Source of the DNA: a virus
Virus record (IMG/VR): IMGVR_UViG_3300042303_000421
Span: 1-64,000 of that record
DNA: 64,000 nucleotides
Reading direction: 5' to 3' (one strand)
Below the pieces are notes generated by a model, which saw only the letters and a list, made by a program, of their open reading frames with translations, had not been told where the DNA came from and made no database searches. Both the position numbers and the translations under genes were made by a program. Shown in pieces: positions 24,134 through 32,521 of this stretch (positions within the stretch are counted from its first letter, which is position 1; every line of letters starts with the position of its first letter).

Positions 24134-24511
24134 ATGGCACAGTTTACAATAAATCATAATGGATTACCTCCATTATTTGCAATGGACATAACATATTTTA
24201 TAGATCCTTTTAATAGAGGTTTAGATCAAAACACTCAAGATATGATTTTTGACGATATATTACCACAATGTGACTTAGGAGCTCAACCTACAACTATAAG
24301 CTTTTTAGATCCTTTATATACTCCTTGTGGAACATTTGAGATAATGACAGAAGATCCTGCTAATACAAGAATAGCATTAAGAGCTCCTTGGCTAGACCTA
24401 GACGACTTAACTCTTCCTGAAAGAACAAGTACTTTAGATTATAAGATAATGGATTCTTTTGGAAGAGAAAGTGCTACAGGAAGAATAACAGTAACATTTA
24501 CAACAATATAA
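24134..24511 (+). CDS. Short beta-rich structural protein, 125 aa
   Basis: 125 residues. The C-terminus (LDLDDLTLPERTSTLDYKIMDSFGRESATGRITVTF) looks like a degenerate version of the repeat in the two preceding proteins. Probably part of the same fibre or baseplate assembly. Confidence 0.55.
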   Translation: MAQFTINHNGLPPLFAMDITYFIDPFNRGLDQNTQDMIFDDILPQCDLGAQPTTISFLDPLYTPCGTFEIMTEDPANTRIALRAPWLDLDDLTLPERTSTLDYKIMDSFGRESATGRITVTFTTI

Positions 24512-24512
24512 T

Positions 24513-24917
24513 ATGATACAATGTAACGAAATAAATCAAAATATTAATTATTTACTTTCAGCTTTTGAAGCATGTAAGGTACCTAAAGCAGAAGATATGC
24601 AACTACTTGTAGAATTAATAGCTGCTGTAAATACTTGTTCAAACGGAGGACCTAATTATGATACTTTAGTTACTGAAGTTTATCAACCAATAATTGATGA
24701 AGTAGTTACTTATCCTATAAATACATATCATTCAATAAGTGTTATGATTTTAGAAGGAAATTTAACAAGAACTATAGGAACTGAAACAATTACTTTTCCA
24801 ACAGGAACAGTATTAGATCATGAAGTAACAACATTAAATCAATATGAATATAGTTTTACTGTTAAAGCAGGAGCTAACGTAGTAGTAGAATATTTAATTG
24901 AAACAATAATACCTTAA
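24513..24917 (+). CDS. Structural-region protein, 134 aa
   Basis: 134 residues: helical N-terminus (NEINQNINYLLSAFEACK) and beta-rich C-terminus. It lies immediately before the fibre gene and may be its adaptor. Not recognised. Confidence 0.55.
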   Translation: MIQCNEINQNINYLLSAFEACKVPKAEDMQLLVELIAAVNTCSNGGPNYDTLVTEVYQPIIDEVVTYPINTYHSISVMILEGNLTRTIGTETITFPTGTVLDHEVTTLNQYEYSFTVKAGANVVVEYLIETIIP

Positions 24918-24918
24918 A

Positions 24919-27366
24919 ATGGCAGATATAAATAATAGTTTAGGACAATCACAAAATAATTTTAATTTAAAAGTTAATGAAATAGGAGAATCTTTAATTG
25001 AAAATATATATAATATTGAATTTGATGGTGCAACGGTTACTGATGAAGGAGATAATAAAGTTAAAGTAACTATTGAATCATCTAGTGATAATAATAGTCC
25101 TTTTGTTCAAGAAACAAATGGTGCAATTCATAGAGCAGATGTAATTGATACAAACGGGGGATTAAATTCAACTAATTTAACTGACTCCGCTTCAAGAGCG
25201 GTTGGTGGATATTCTCATGCAGATAGTAATGGATTAGTCGGGCTTGAAGGAGCTTATAGTCATGCTGATAGTAACGGAACAGTTAATTATTCATATTCTC
25301 ATGCAGATAGTGACGGAACTGCTAATTCTCAGTATTCTCACGCAAACAGTAAAGGCTGGGCAAACGGATACAATTCTCATGCAACTACTAAAGGAAGAGC
25401 TGATGGATATGTGTCTAATGCAAATGGAGATGGTTCAAGATCAAATAGTTATTCTGAAACAGCTGTTGGAATGTATAATGAAGAAATTATAGCAAATGAT
25501 TCAACAGCATGGAATGCGGAAGATTTAGCTTTTAATATTGGTATTGGTGAAAATGATTCAAATCGTTTAACTTCTTTTTTTGCTTTTAAAAATGGTGGTT
25601 TTAAATTTATTGCACGCTCTTTAACTAATATTTTAAATGCTGCAAAAGGATTTTTTGCTTATGACGAAAATGGTAGACCAAACGCACACGATGGTACACA
25701 ATGGAATCCACTAGCTTATTTAAGTGACATTGCTGGTGGTGGCGGTACTCCACCACTTCAAGAGGTTTTGGACGAAGGAAAAACAGCAACGTTTATAGAC
25801 GAACAAGGCACTCAAATTAATATTGATTTAGGTCAATATGATGAAGATAATTCTGAAACTCGAATTCAATTTATACAACAAAGAATTTTTGAAGATATTC
25901 AAGAATATGCCGCTTTAGGAATGCACCTTAGTGGTGCACATTTAAATTCTTATTTTTATGATTTATTGAATGATATAGGATTGTCAGCGGCGATAGTTGC
26001 AGCAAATGGCGAATTATTTATTACAAAACAAAATTACTCACCATTATTTACTGCAAGTCAAAGCTTTCAAATAGAAAACGATTTAACACCATCGTCGAAT
26101 TATGAAGTTGTCTACAAACCAAACCCTAAAAATGTAACAGGCACTTATTATTTAGCGACAACAGAGGATATTCCAACGCTTCAAGAGGTATTGGATAACA
26201 ATCACGATTTAGTTGATGGCAATAACTTTCAGGGCACGGGTGCGGGGGATGGAAATACAGGAACGGAAGTAAATGCTTTTGGAACAGATGCTGGTACAGA
26301 CAACACAGGGAACAATCAAAACGCTTTTGGTAATAGTGCAGGTTATGAAAATCAGGGAGAAAATCAAAATGCTTTAGGAGAAAGTGCAGGTCAAGAAAAC
26401 ACAGGGGCAAATCAAAACGCTTTTGGAGGTTCTGCAGGTTATCAAAACATAGGAGATTACCAAAACGCTTTTGGTGTAGGTGCAGGCTTTTTAAACACAG
26501 GGGCAAATCAAAATGCTTTAGGTAGTAGTGCTGGGGCATACAATACAGGGAACAATCAAAATGCTTTTGGTAGTAGTGCTGGTGTAGACAACACAGCAAC
26601 AAATCAAAACGCTTTTGGGTCTAAGGCAGGTCAAGTTAATAGTGGGGCAAATCAAAATGCTTTAGGGGAAAATGCAGGTAAAAATAATAGCGGGATAAGT
26701 CAAAATGCTTTTGGCAATACTGCTGGGCAAGACAATACGGGTGATAATGTAAATGCTTTTGGGGAAAATGCAGGCGATGGAAACACTTTTAGTAACGTTA
26801 ATCTATTTGGAGAAGGAGCACAAGCGGACGAAGATGGTCAAACGGTACTTTCAAAAGATGGTGCTATTATGGCTCGTATATCAACTGCTGATTTAACTGA
26901 AACAAGGAAATATACTTTGCCTGATGCTGATGGTACATTAGCTCTTTTAGATGATATTCCTCCTGCAATAACAATCGATGCAAATCCTACCGATGGCAGT
27001 AGCAATGCGGTTAGTAGTAACGGTGTGTTTGATGCTTTGGCTACAAAGGTTTCAAAATCAGACTACACTCCATCGCATTCTATTTTAGTTCAACAAAGTG
27101 GAACTGGAAATCCTACAGCATTACAAGTTGGAAATAATACTTTAGTAGGTAGAGTAAGCGGAGGCGGTTCAGATATTGATGACCTTTCAACATCGCAAGT
27201 GCGTACTATGTTAAGTATAAACAACGTAGATAACACAAGCGATGCTAATAAGCCAGTTAGTACCGCTACTCAAACAGCTTTGGATTTAAAACAGAAAACA
27301 ATAACGAGCGGAACGTCCGCACCATCAGGCGGAGTAGATGGAGATATTTATTTACAATATACATAA
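24919..27366 (+). CDS. Repetitive tail fibre / receptor-binding protein
   Basis: 815 residues. Residues about 95-175 carry SHADSNG/YSHANSKG repeats like the SHAEG-type repeats of trimeric fibres and YadA-like heads, followed by an AFNIGIGENDSNR segment. Residues about 445-635 hold twelve 16-residue repeats of consensus NQNAFGxSAGxxNTGx. A C-terminal part (ISTADLTETRKYTLPD, SSNAVSSNGVFDAL, NVDNTSDANKPVS) is typical of tail fibres. The first 260 codons share the AT-rich style of the genome while the rest is less AT-rich, as if the distal part was exchanged. Likely host recognition. Confidence 0.8.
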   Translation: MADINNSLGQSQNNFNLKVNEIGESLIENIYNIEFDGATVTDEGDNKVKVTIESSSDNNSPFVQETNGAIHRADVIDTNGGLNSTNLTDSASRAVGGYSHADSNGLVGLEGAYSHADSNGTVNYSYSHADSDGTANSQYSHANSKGWANGYNSHATTKGRADGYVSNANGDGSRSNSYSETAVGMYNEEIIANDSTAWNAEDLAFNIGIGENDSNRLTSFFAFKNGGFKFIARSLTNILNAAKGFFAYDENGRPNAHDGTQWNPLAYLSDIAGGGGTPPLQEVLDEGKTATFIDEQGTQINIDLGQYDEDNSETRIQFIQQRIFEDIQEYAALGMHLSGAHLNSYFYDLLNDIGLSAAIVAANGELFITKQNYSPLFTASQSFQIENDLTPSSNYEVVYKPNPKNVTGTYYLATTEDIPTLQEVLDNNHDLVDGNNFQGTGAGDGNTGTEVNAFGTDAGTDNTGNNQNAFGNSAGYENQGENQNALGESAGQENTGANQNAFGGSAGYQNIGDYQNAFGVGAGFLNTGANQNALGSSAGAYNTGNNQNAFGSSAGVDNTATNQNAFGSKAGQVNSGANQNALGENAGKNNSGISQNAFGNTAGQDNTGDNVNAFGENAGDGNTFSNVNLFGEGAQADEDGQTVLSKDGAIMARISTADLTETRKYTLPDADGTLALLDDIPPAITIDANPTDGSSNAVSSNGVFDALATKVSKSDYTPSHSILVQQSGTGNPTALQVGNNTLVGRVSGGGSDIDDLSTSQVRTMLSINNVDNTSDANKPVSTATQTALDLKQKTITSGTSAPSGGVDGDIYLQYT
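26250..26825 (+). repeat. Twelve tandem 48-bp coding repeats
   Basis: Imperfect 48-bp units encoding NQNAFGxSAGxxNTGx, in frame within the fibre gene. The last unit is degenerate. They probably give a beta-helical or trimeric shaft and allow length change by recombination. Confidence 0.85.
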
Positions 27367-27369
27367 AAA

Positions 27370-27576
27370 ATGAAAGTAATAAAAAAAACAGAATCAATAC
27401 TCTACATCTCTGATAGTGGAGATTGGGGGTTGCAAGTAAGCAACGAAAACTTTGAGATACTGCCACAAGCAGGTGGTTTGGTATATCAATCGGGTGTTAA
27501 TATTGATAATTTATCACAACTAATTGTTGAAGCGAAAGCTCACGCAATTGAAAACGGAATAACATGGCAGCAATAA
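27370..27576 (+). CDS. Small protein after the fibre gene, 68 aa
   Basis: 68 residues, beta-like (ILYISDSGDWGLQVSNENFEILPQAGGLVYQSGV). It lies between fibre and virion-protein genes and could be a fibre chaperone or cap. It overlaps the next gene by 13 nt. Composition is less AT-rich than the genome. Confidence 0.55.
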   Translation: MKVIKKTESILYISDSGDWGLQVSNENFEILPQAGGLVYQSGVNIDNLSQLIVEAKAHAIENGITWQQ

Positions 27577-28412
27577 CAGACTTATCGGATTTAATCAACC
27601 GTCAATCAGGTGGCAATAGTGGTACTCCTGAAAATATCTTTTTTCATAAAGTGCCTCGTGTTCAAGGTGTGGCAGCAACCGCACCAGTGTCAGGTAGAGG
27701 TTGTTCGCTGTGGGAGTATGACGGAATGCCTGCCAAAGGAGATGTTCCTACGGCGGGAGCAATACCTACTAAATCAACTCAAGGGGCAATACCTTTTACT
27801 GCTCCCGGTGGTGGTAGAGATAAACACTTAATTGGGGCAAGTATTACACCAATAACCCCAGGCGTGTATTTACTTTATGATAGGTTATTTCACGAGGGTG
27901 GATTATCAGGAACATCAACCGCAGCACAAACAATACAAGGGTCAACTCCAACTCCTGCTTTAACCCGTAATACGGGCGGTGCAGGAAACATAGCGTTTTA
28001 TGAGATTTATACAATAATAGGAACAACATCTACAACCCTTACAATGACCTACACAAATCAAGCAGGGACGGGTTCAAGAACATCAACAATCAATATAGGC
28101 GCAACGGGTTTTAGAGAGGCTACCCGTATGCAACGCATACCTTTAGCAGCAGGTGATTCAGGTATTCGAGCTATTGAGCAAATACAATTAACGGCTACTA
28201 CGGGTACGGCAGGCAACTTTGGTATAACCATTGCACAACCTTTGGCATGGATTCCAGTTGGTGCAGGTGGTACAATGGGGTGGAGAGATTACACAACAGG
28301 ACTTCCCGGCATACCCGTTATTGACCCTAATGCTTGTTTAGCACTAATGTTTATCCCTGGTTCAGGAACTGCACCTGAATTATTCGGTTCAATAGCAACA
28401 ATAGAAAAATAA
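27564..28412 (+). CDS. Beta-rich virion surface protein, paralogue of the next gene
   Basis: 282 residues, Gly/Thr/Ala-rich. It shares with the 267-residue product of 28412-29215 the sequence of blocks: LIGASI, PALTR-T-G, YEIYTIIGTT-TT-T-TYTNQAG-GSRTST, IP-GD-G-R-IE, and GTAGNFGI-I-PLAWI. The two arose by duplication. Probable head- or tail-surface structural protein; distinctly less AT-rich than the flanking genome. Confidence 0.65.
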   Translation: MAAITDLSDLINRQSGGNSGTPENIFFHKVPRVQGVAATAPVSGRGCSLWEYDGMPAKGDVPTAGAIPTKSTQGAIPFTAPGGGRDKHLIGASITPITPGVYLLYDRLFHEGGLSGTSTAAQTIQGSTPTPALTRNTGGAGNIAFYEIYTIIGTTSTTLTMTYTNQAGTGSRTSTINIGATGFREATRMQRIPLAAGDSGIRAIEQIQLTATTGTAGNFGITIAQPLAWIPVGAGGTMGWRDYTTGLPGIPVIDPNACLALMFIPGSGTAPELFGSIATIEK

Positions 28413-29215
28413 TGGCACTAACTGACTTTGACGAATACGTAGACAAGCTAAAAGAAAACAGGGTCGCTGATTTTAGCACCAGCACAATAAGAATAGTGAG
28501 ACCGAATGCAAATTGGCAATACTTTAACCCTGCTCCTGCTACACCAACAACAAGCGTTGCATTAGACAAAAATTCTGCACAATCAATGGGCCCTATACCT
28601 GCTGTATCAACAGGTAAATTGACAATGTTAGGGGCAAGGATTAGCACTACAAATTATGGTGCAGCATCAATGATGGTTGTTGATTTGTTAAATGTTAGCG
28701 GAGGACTGAACGGAACTTTAACAACACCTCAAACAACTAATCTTCCAACCGCAGCATTAACAAGATATACATCGGGTGAGGGAGTTATGGCAGGAATTGT
28801 AGTATATGGCATTATTGGCACAACACAAACAACGGTAACAATAAGCTACACAAATTCAGCAGGCGTGAGTGGTAGAATATCTACTGCTACAATAATCGGT
28901 GGAGGGTTTTATCGAGAAGTAGGTATCCTTATTCCTATTCCTTTACAAGGATCAGATAAAGGATTTAGAAGTATTGAGTCAGTAACTCTTGCGGGAACAA
29001 CAGGATCGGCAGGAAACTTTGGGGTGTGTATGTTTAAACCGTTGGCAATGATTTCATTGGAAAGTGCAACAGGTGCAATGCCATTAGATGCAGTTAGTAC
29101 AGGTTGCATAATTAATTCACTTTGTGAAATTCATCCTGATGCTTGTTTAACTTTTAGTGCTGTTACAGTAGTAAATTTTGGAATAACAGGTGCATTAATT
29201 TTAGGAGAAGTATAA
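28412..29215 (+). CDS. Beta-rich virion surface protein, second paralogue
   Basis: 267 residues, homologous to the upstream 282-residue protein across its length (LGARIS, AALTRYTSGEG, VYGIIGTTQTTVTISYTN, TGSAGNFGVCMFKPLAMI). It overlaps the upstream stop by 1 nt. Likely assembles with or substitutes for its paralogue in the virion. Confidence 0.65.
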   Translation: MALTDFDEYVDKLKENRVADFSTSTIRIVRPNANWQYFNPAPATPTTSVALDKNSAQSMGPIPAVSTGKLTMLGARISTTNYGAASMMVVDLLNVSGGLNGTLTTPQTTNLPTAALTRYTSGEGVMAGIVVYGIIGTTQTTVTISYTNSAGVSGRISTATIIGGGFYREVGILIPIPLQGSDKGFRSIESVTLAGTTGSAGNFGVCMFKPLAMISLESATGAMPLDAVSTGCIINSLCEIHPDACLTFSAVTVVNFGITGALILGEV

Positions 29216-29216
29216 A

Positions 29217-29420
29217 ATGGCAACAAGGAGGTTATATGATGGTGCAACGATTGAGATAGGGCAAATTCCTATTGTGGGAGCAGGAGTGCCTCCAATTGCA
29301 GGAACAATAGCATGGATTAAGGTTGCAGGAGTATGGAAGGAAGCTACTGTTCATATAAAAGTAGCAGGAGTTTGGAAAATAGCAACGCCAAATATAAAAG
29401 TTGCAGGAGTTTGGAAATAA
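29217..29420 (+). CDS. Small repeat protein with IKVAGVWK units, 67 aa
   Basis: 67 residues, with three tandem copies of an 11-residue unit (IKVAGVWKEAT-type) at its C-terminus. Such repeats occur in many phage tail and fibre proteins. The last copy stops at WK. A tail-associated role is inferred. Confidence 0.65.
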   Translation: MATRRLYDGATIEIGQIPIVGAGVPPIAGTIAWIKVAGVWKEATVHIKVAGVWKIATPNIKVAGVWK

Positions 29421-29435
29421 TTAAAATACAGAAAT

Positions 29436-29843
29436 ATGAAATTTAGATTTATAAAATTATTATTAGAAGCTTATAAAACTTCAAATTTTAAATTGCATTT
29501 AATATTAGGAACAGGAATATCTTTAATGTTATTACCTTATGAAAGAGCTTTTATTTTACAATTTTTAATAGCAATTATTTTTACAACAGTAATTGCAGGA
29601 ATATTAGAGTATGGACAAAAAATATTTTTTCCTAAAGCTATTCCAGATATGAGAGATGTAATAACTACAGGTATATATGGAGGATTTTCAGGATGGTTAA
29701 TTCATCAAATTATTTATGGATTTACATTATATTCTGAAAACTTACCAAAAGATAATATATTTTTATCAACACAATTTTTTACAGGATTAGGATTAGTTGT
29801 GATATCAATAACATTATGGATTATTAAACAATTTAAAAAATAA
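29436..29843 (+). CDS. Multi-pass membrane protein, candidate holin
   Basis: 135 residues with about four hydrophobic segments (roughly 22-38, 43-65, 78-99, 114-131) and a basic C-terminal end (IIKQFKK). It is the first gene of a lysis block (membrane protein, coiled-coil protein, amidase, spanin). Position suggests a holin, though holins are usually shorter; another membrane role is possible. Confidence 0.55.
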   Translation: MKFRFIKLLLEAYKTSNFKLHLILGTGISLMLLPYERAFILQFLIAIIFTTVIAGILEYGQKIFFPKAIPDMRDVITTGIYGGFSGWLIHQIIYGFTLYSENLPKDNIFLSTQFFTGLGLVVISITLWIIKQFKK

Positions 29844-29845
29844 AA

Positions 29846-30274
29846 ATGATTACAGTTTTAAAAGAATTTTTTTTTAATAACTGGTATACAGTTGTAACAA
29901 CAATTGCTATACCTATTGCTTGGATTTTTGGAGGTAAAGAAAAACAAAAAGTTGAATTAAAAAAATCTAATGCTGATGCTGTTTCAACAATGCAAAGTGT
30001 ATATGATCATTTTTTAGAAGATTATAAAACAAGAATGAATGAAGTAATGTTAGAATTAGATCGTGTAAGAGAACATAATAAATCTTTACAAAATCAATTT
30101 AATAACATACAACTTCAATATGCAAAAGAAATTGAAACATCACAAAATTGGGAAAAATTACATAGAGAATTAAAAGGTCAGTATATGGAATTAGAAAAAC
30201 ATTATATGACATTACAAAAAGATCACGATAAACTTAAAAAAGAATTTGAACAATATAAAAAACAAAATTCATAA
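29846..30274 (+). CDS. Single-pass membrane protein with long coiled coil
   Basis: 142 residues: membrane segment at about 12-29 (WYTVVTTIAIPIAWIFGG), then heptad-rich coiled coil from 35 to the end. This layout fits a phage inner-membrane lysis factor (holin-like or i-spanin-like). It ends 1 nt into the amidase start. Confidence 0.6.
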   Translation: MITVLKEFFFNNWYTVVTTIAIPIAWIFGGKEKQKVELKKSNADAVSTMQSVYDHFLEDYKTRMNEVMLELDRVREHNKSLQNQFNNIQLQYAKEIETSQNWEKLHRELKGQYMELEKHYMTLQKDHDKLKKEFEQYKKQNS

Positions 30275-30762
30275 TGCCAAAAGCTAAAGATATTAAAAGT
30301 ATAGTAATACATTGTTCTGCAGGATTTAGTAAACGAAAAGATATAGAAGCTTTTTGGAAATCTAAAGGTTGGAAAGCACCAGGTTATCATAGACTTGTTG
30401 AAGTAGATGGTAAAATTGAAAAGCTTGCAGAATTTAACACAATTACTAATGGAGTATTAGGTTTTAATAGTTCCACTTTACATATTTGTTATGTAGGTGG
30501 AATTGAAGTAAGTGGTACAAAAGAAAAACCTATTTACAAGAGTAAGGATACACGAACTGCTGCTCAAAAGCAATCTATATTAAAATGTATAGAAGAAGCT
30601 TTACAATGGCTTAAAATGAACGGTAATACTAATAAAATAACAATTAAAGGTCATAGAGATTTCTCACCAGATAAAAATGGTAATGGAGTTATTGAAAGTT
30701 GGGAAAGAATTAAAGAATGTCCTAGTTTTGATGCTATAGCTGAATATAAACATTTAACATGA
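30274..30762 (+). CDS. N-acetylmuramoyl-L-alanine amidase (endolysin)
   Basis: 162 residues, Amidase_2/T7-lysozyme fold. Zinc ligands are likely His13 (IVIHCSAG), His127 (KGHRDFS) and Cys149 (ECPSFDA). Between the last two is an EF-hand-like insertion DKNGNGVIE, common in Bacteroidota phage amidases. There is no signal peptide, so a holin is needed. It cuts the amide bond between muramic acid and the stem peptide. ATGA overlap with the spanin gene. Confidence 0.9.
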   Translation: MPKAKDIKSIVIHCSAGFSKRKDIEAFWKSKGWKAPGYHRLVEVDGKIEKLAEFNTITNGVLGFNSSTLHICYVGGIEVSGTKEKPIYKSKDTRTAAQKQSILKCIEEALQWLKMNGNTNKITIKGHRDFSPDKNGNGVIESWERIKECPSFDAIAEYKHLT

Positions 30763-31439
30763 AAAAAGTATTAATAATTATTTTTAGTTTAATTACTATT
30801 TTATCTTGTGGTCCAAAAACAAAAACTCAAACAGAAAATCAATCACAAATTTCTGCTCAAGAAATTACTCAACAAGAAAAAATAAAACAAGCTGAAAGTA
30901 AAAGATTAGATTCAATTAGAGTTGTATTAAAAGAAGAATTATTAAAAGAATTTAATCAAAAATATAATGAAAGTTCTTCTGAAGAAAATACTAGAAAAAC
31001 TACAACAGAAGTAACTGAAACACTTAAAAATCCATTAGAAGGTTTTAGACCTGTAGGTAATGGTGATATTTATATAAATGATTCCAATGGACAACTTTTA
31101 GAAAGAAAAACTAAAACTATTATTGAGGAAAAATTTAAAAAAGAACAACAAAAAGAAATTGAAACAAAACGTATTGAACAAGAGAAAAAAGTAAAAGATT
31201 CTGTTGCTAAAATTAAGTATATTGATTCTACTGTTGAAAAAGTAGTAGAAAAACATATGTTACAATATGAAAAGAAAGATAAAGCAAAAGTTAAAGTAAA
31301 TGAAAAAAAAGGATTTCAATTAGGATTTTGGGGTTGGTTTTGGATTATATTAATTATACTAATTATACTTGCTTTTACAGTATTTAGAAAATGGTTATTA
31401 ATACAATTTCCTTTTTTAAGATTGTTAATAAAAAGTTAA
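30759..31439 (+). CDS. Candidate unimolecular spanin
   Basis: 226 residues. The N-terminus is a lipoprotein signal with lipobox ILSC (Cys17); the middle is charged and helical (Glu/Lys/Gln-rich); the C-terminus has a membrane segment at about 189-208 (FWGWFWIILIILIILAFTVF). An outer-membrane lipid anchor plus an inner-membrane C-terminal helix is the defining layout of u-spanins such as T1 gp11. It would fuse the two membranes at the end of lysis. Located right after the amidase. Confidence 0.75.
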   Translation: MKKVLIIIFSLITILSCGPKTKTQTENQSQISAQEITQQEKIKQAESKRLDSIRVVLKEELLKEFNQKYNESSSEENTRKTTTEVTETLKNPLEGFRPVGNGDIYINDSNGQLLERKTKTIIEEKFKKEQQKEIETKRIEQEKKVKDSVAKIKYIDSTVEKVVEKHMLQYEKKDKAKVKVNEKKGFQLGFWGWFWIILIILIILAFTVFRKWLLIQFPFLRLLIKS

Positions 31440-31444
31440 ATGAT

Positions 31445-31475
31445 TAGGAATTATCAAATATATTTTGTACCTTTG
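31445..31475 (+). promoter_or_regulatory. Bacteroidota-type promoter P5
   Basis: TTAGGAA-type -33 region (31444-31450) and TACCTTTG (31468-31475) with the same spacing as the other promoters. It lies just upstream of the exonuclease-like gene at 31505. Confidence 0.75.
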
Positions 31476-31504
31476 TACAATATATATTAATTTAAATTAA
31501 AAAT

Positions 31505-32476
31505 ATGAGTATTAAACAAATTAAAGAATTTTTAAGAAATCGTCCAGGATATTTAAAAGAAGGTGGAAAAAGATTATCTAAACGTTTACAAGGATCTACA
31601 ATAGCTCAATGTAAACAAGCAATTAGAGAAGTTAATGCTGAATTACCAGGTAAAGATAATAAAACATTTAAATTAATTTTAAATGAACCATGGCAACCTA
31701 CTAAAATTAAAAGATTATTTTATGATATTGAAACTTCTTATAATATAGGATGGTTTTGGAGAGCAGGTTATAATCAAACAATTACTCCTGATCAAATTAT
31801 ACATGAAAGAGCAATTATTACTATTGCTTGGAAATGGGAAGGAGAAGATCAAGTATACTGTAAAGAATGGAATAATGGATGTGATAAAGAATTAATTCAA
31901 ACATTTATTGGTTTAATGAACGAAGCTGATGAAATTATAGGTCATAATATTGAAAGATATGATACTGCATTTATAATGACAAGAGCTTTAAAACATGGAA
32001 TTTTAACACTACCTAAATATAAACAATTTGATACTCTTAAAAAAGCAAAATATCATTTTAATTTTAATTCAAATAAATTAGATTATATTGCAACATTTTT
32101 AGGATTAGGTGGTAAATATAAACACTCAGGATTATCAATGTGGAATGATATTGTAATGTATGATGTGTTTGGTAAAGGTTCTAAAGAACAAAGAGATACT
32201 TCAATGAAAGAAATGGTACATTATAATATGATTGATGTTGCATTAACTGAAGAAGTTTATCAAAGATTAAGATTATATTCTACACATGAAACACATCATG
32301 GAGTTATATTAGGAAAACCTAAGTTTACATGTCCTAATGATGGTTCAGAAAATGTAGAACTAATTAAAACTATTGTTACTGCATCAGGAACTATTAAAAG
32401 ATTAATGCAATGTAATGATTGTGGTCAACAATACTTTATAAGTAATAAAGATTATTTAAAATTTTTAAACACATAA
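31505..32476 (+). CDS. RNase H-fold 3'-5' exonuclease-like protein with zinc ribbon
   Basis: 323 residues. DEDD-type motifs: LFYDIETS (Exo I, near residue 75), IIGHNIERYDTAF (Exo II, near 145) and NMIDVALTEEVY (Exo III, near 248), as in RNase_H_2/YprB-type predicted exonucleases. The C-terminus (276-306) has a zinc-ribbon-like CPND with CNDC, lacking one Cys. It has its own promoter and terminator within the structural region, which is unusual for a DNA/RNA-processing enzyme. Confidence 0.75.
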   Translation: MSIKQIKEFLRNRPGYLKEGGKRLSKRLQGSTIAQCKQAIREVNAELPGKDNKTFKLILNEPWQPTKIKRLFYDIETSYNIGWFWRAGYNQTITPDQIIHERAIITIAWKWEGEDQVYCKEWNNGCDKELIQTFIGLMNEADEIIGHNIERYDTAFIMTRALKHGILTLPKYKQFDTLKKAKYHFNFNSNKLDYIATFLGLGGKYKHSGLSMWNDIVMYDVFGKGSKEQRDTSMKEMVHYNMIDVALTEEVYQRLRLYSTHETHHGVILGKPKFTCPNDGSENVELIKTIVTASGTIKRLMQCNDCGQQYFISNKDYLKFLNT

Positions 32477-32486
32477 CAAATTAGAG

Positions 32487-32509
32487 CCTCTCCATGGAGA
32501 GGTTTTTTT
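32487..32509 (+). terminator. Intrinsic terminator after the exonuclease-like gene
   Basis: CCTCTC/GAGAGG around CATG (a 16-nt palindrome, 32487-32502) followed by seven Ts. The next ATG is at 32522 with no promoter between. Confidence 0.9.
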
Positions 32510-32521
32510 ATTTATATACAT

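Noticed and set aside
26126-26602. Long minus-strand open frame opposite the fibre repeats
   Set aside because: It is a by-product of the 48-bp coding repeats on the plus strand; the product is an odd Leu/His/Cys-rich repeat and no leftward transcription unit exists here.
26250-26825. Possible CRISPR-like array of 48-bp repeats
   Set aside because: The units are in frame, adjacent without unique spacers, and encode a known kind of fibre repeat.
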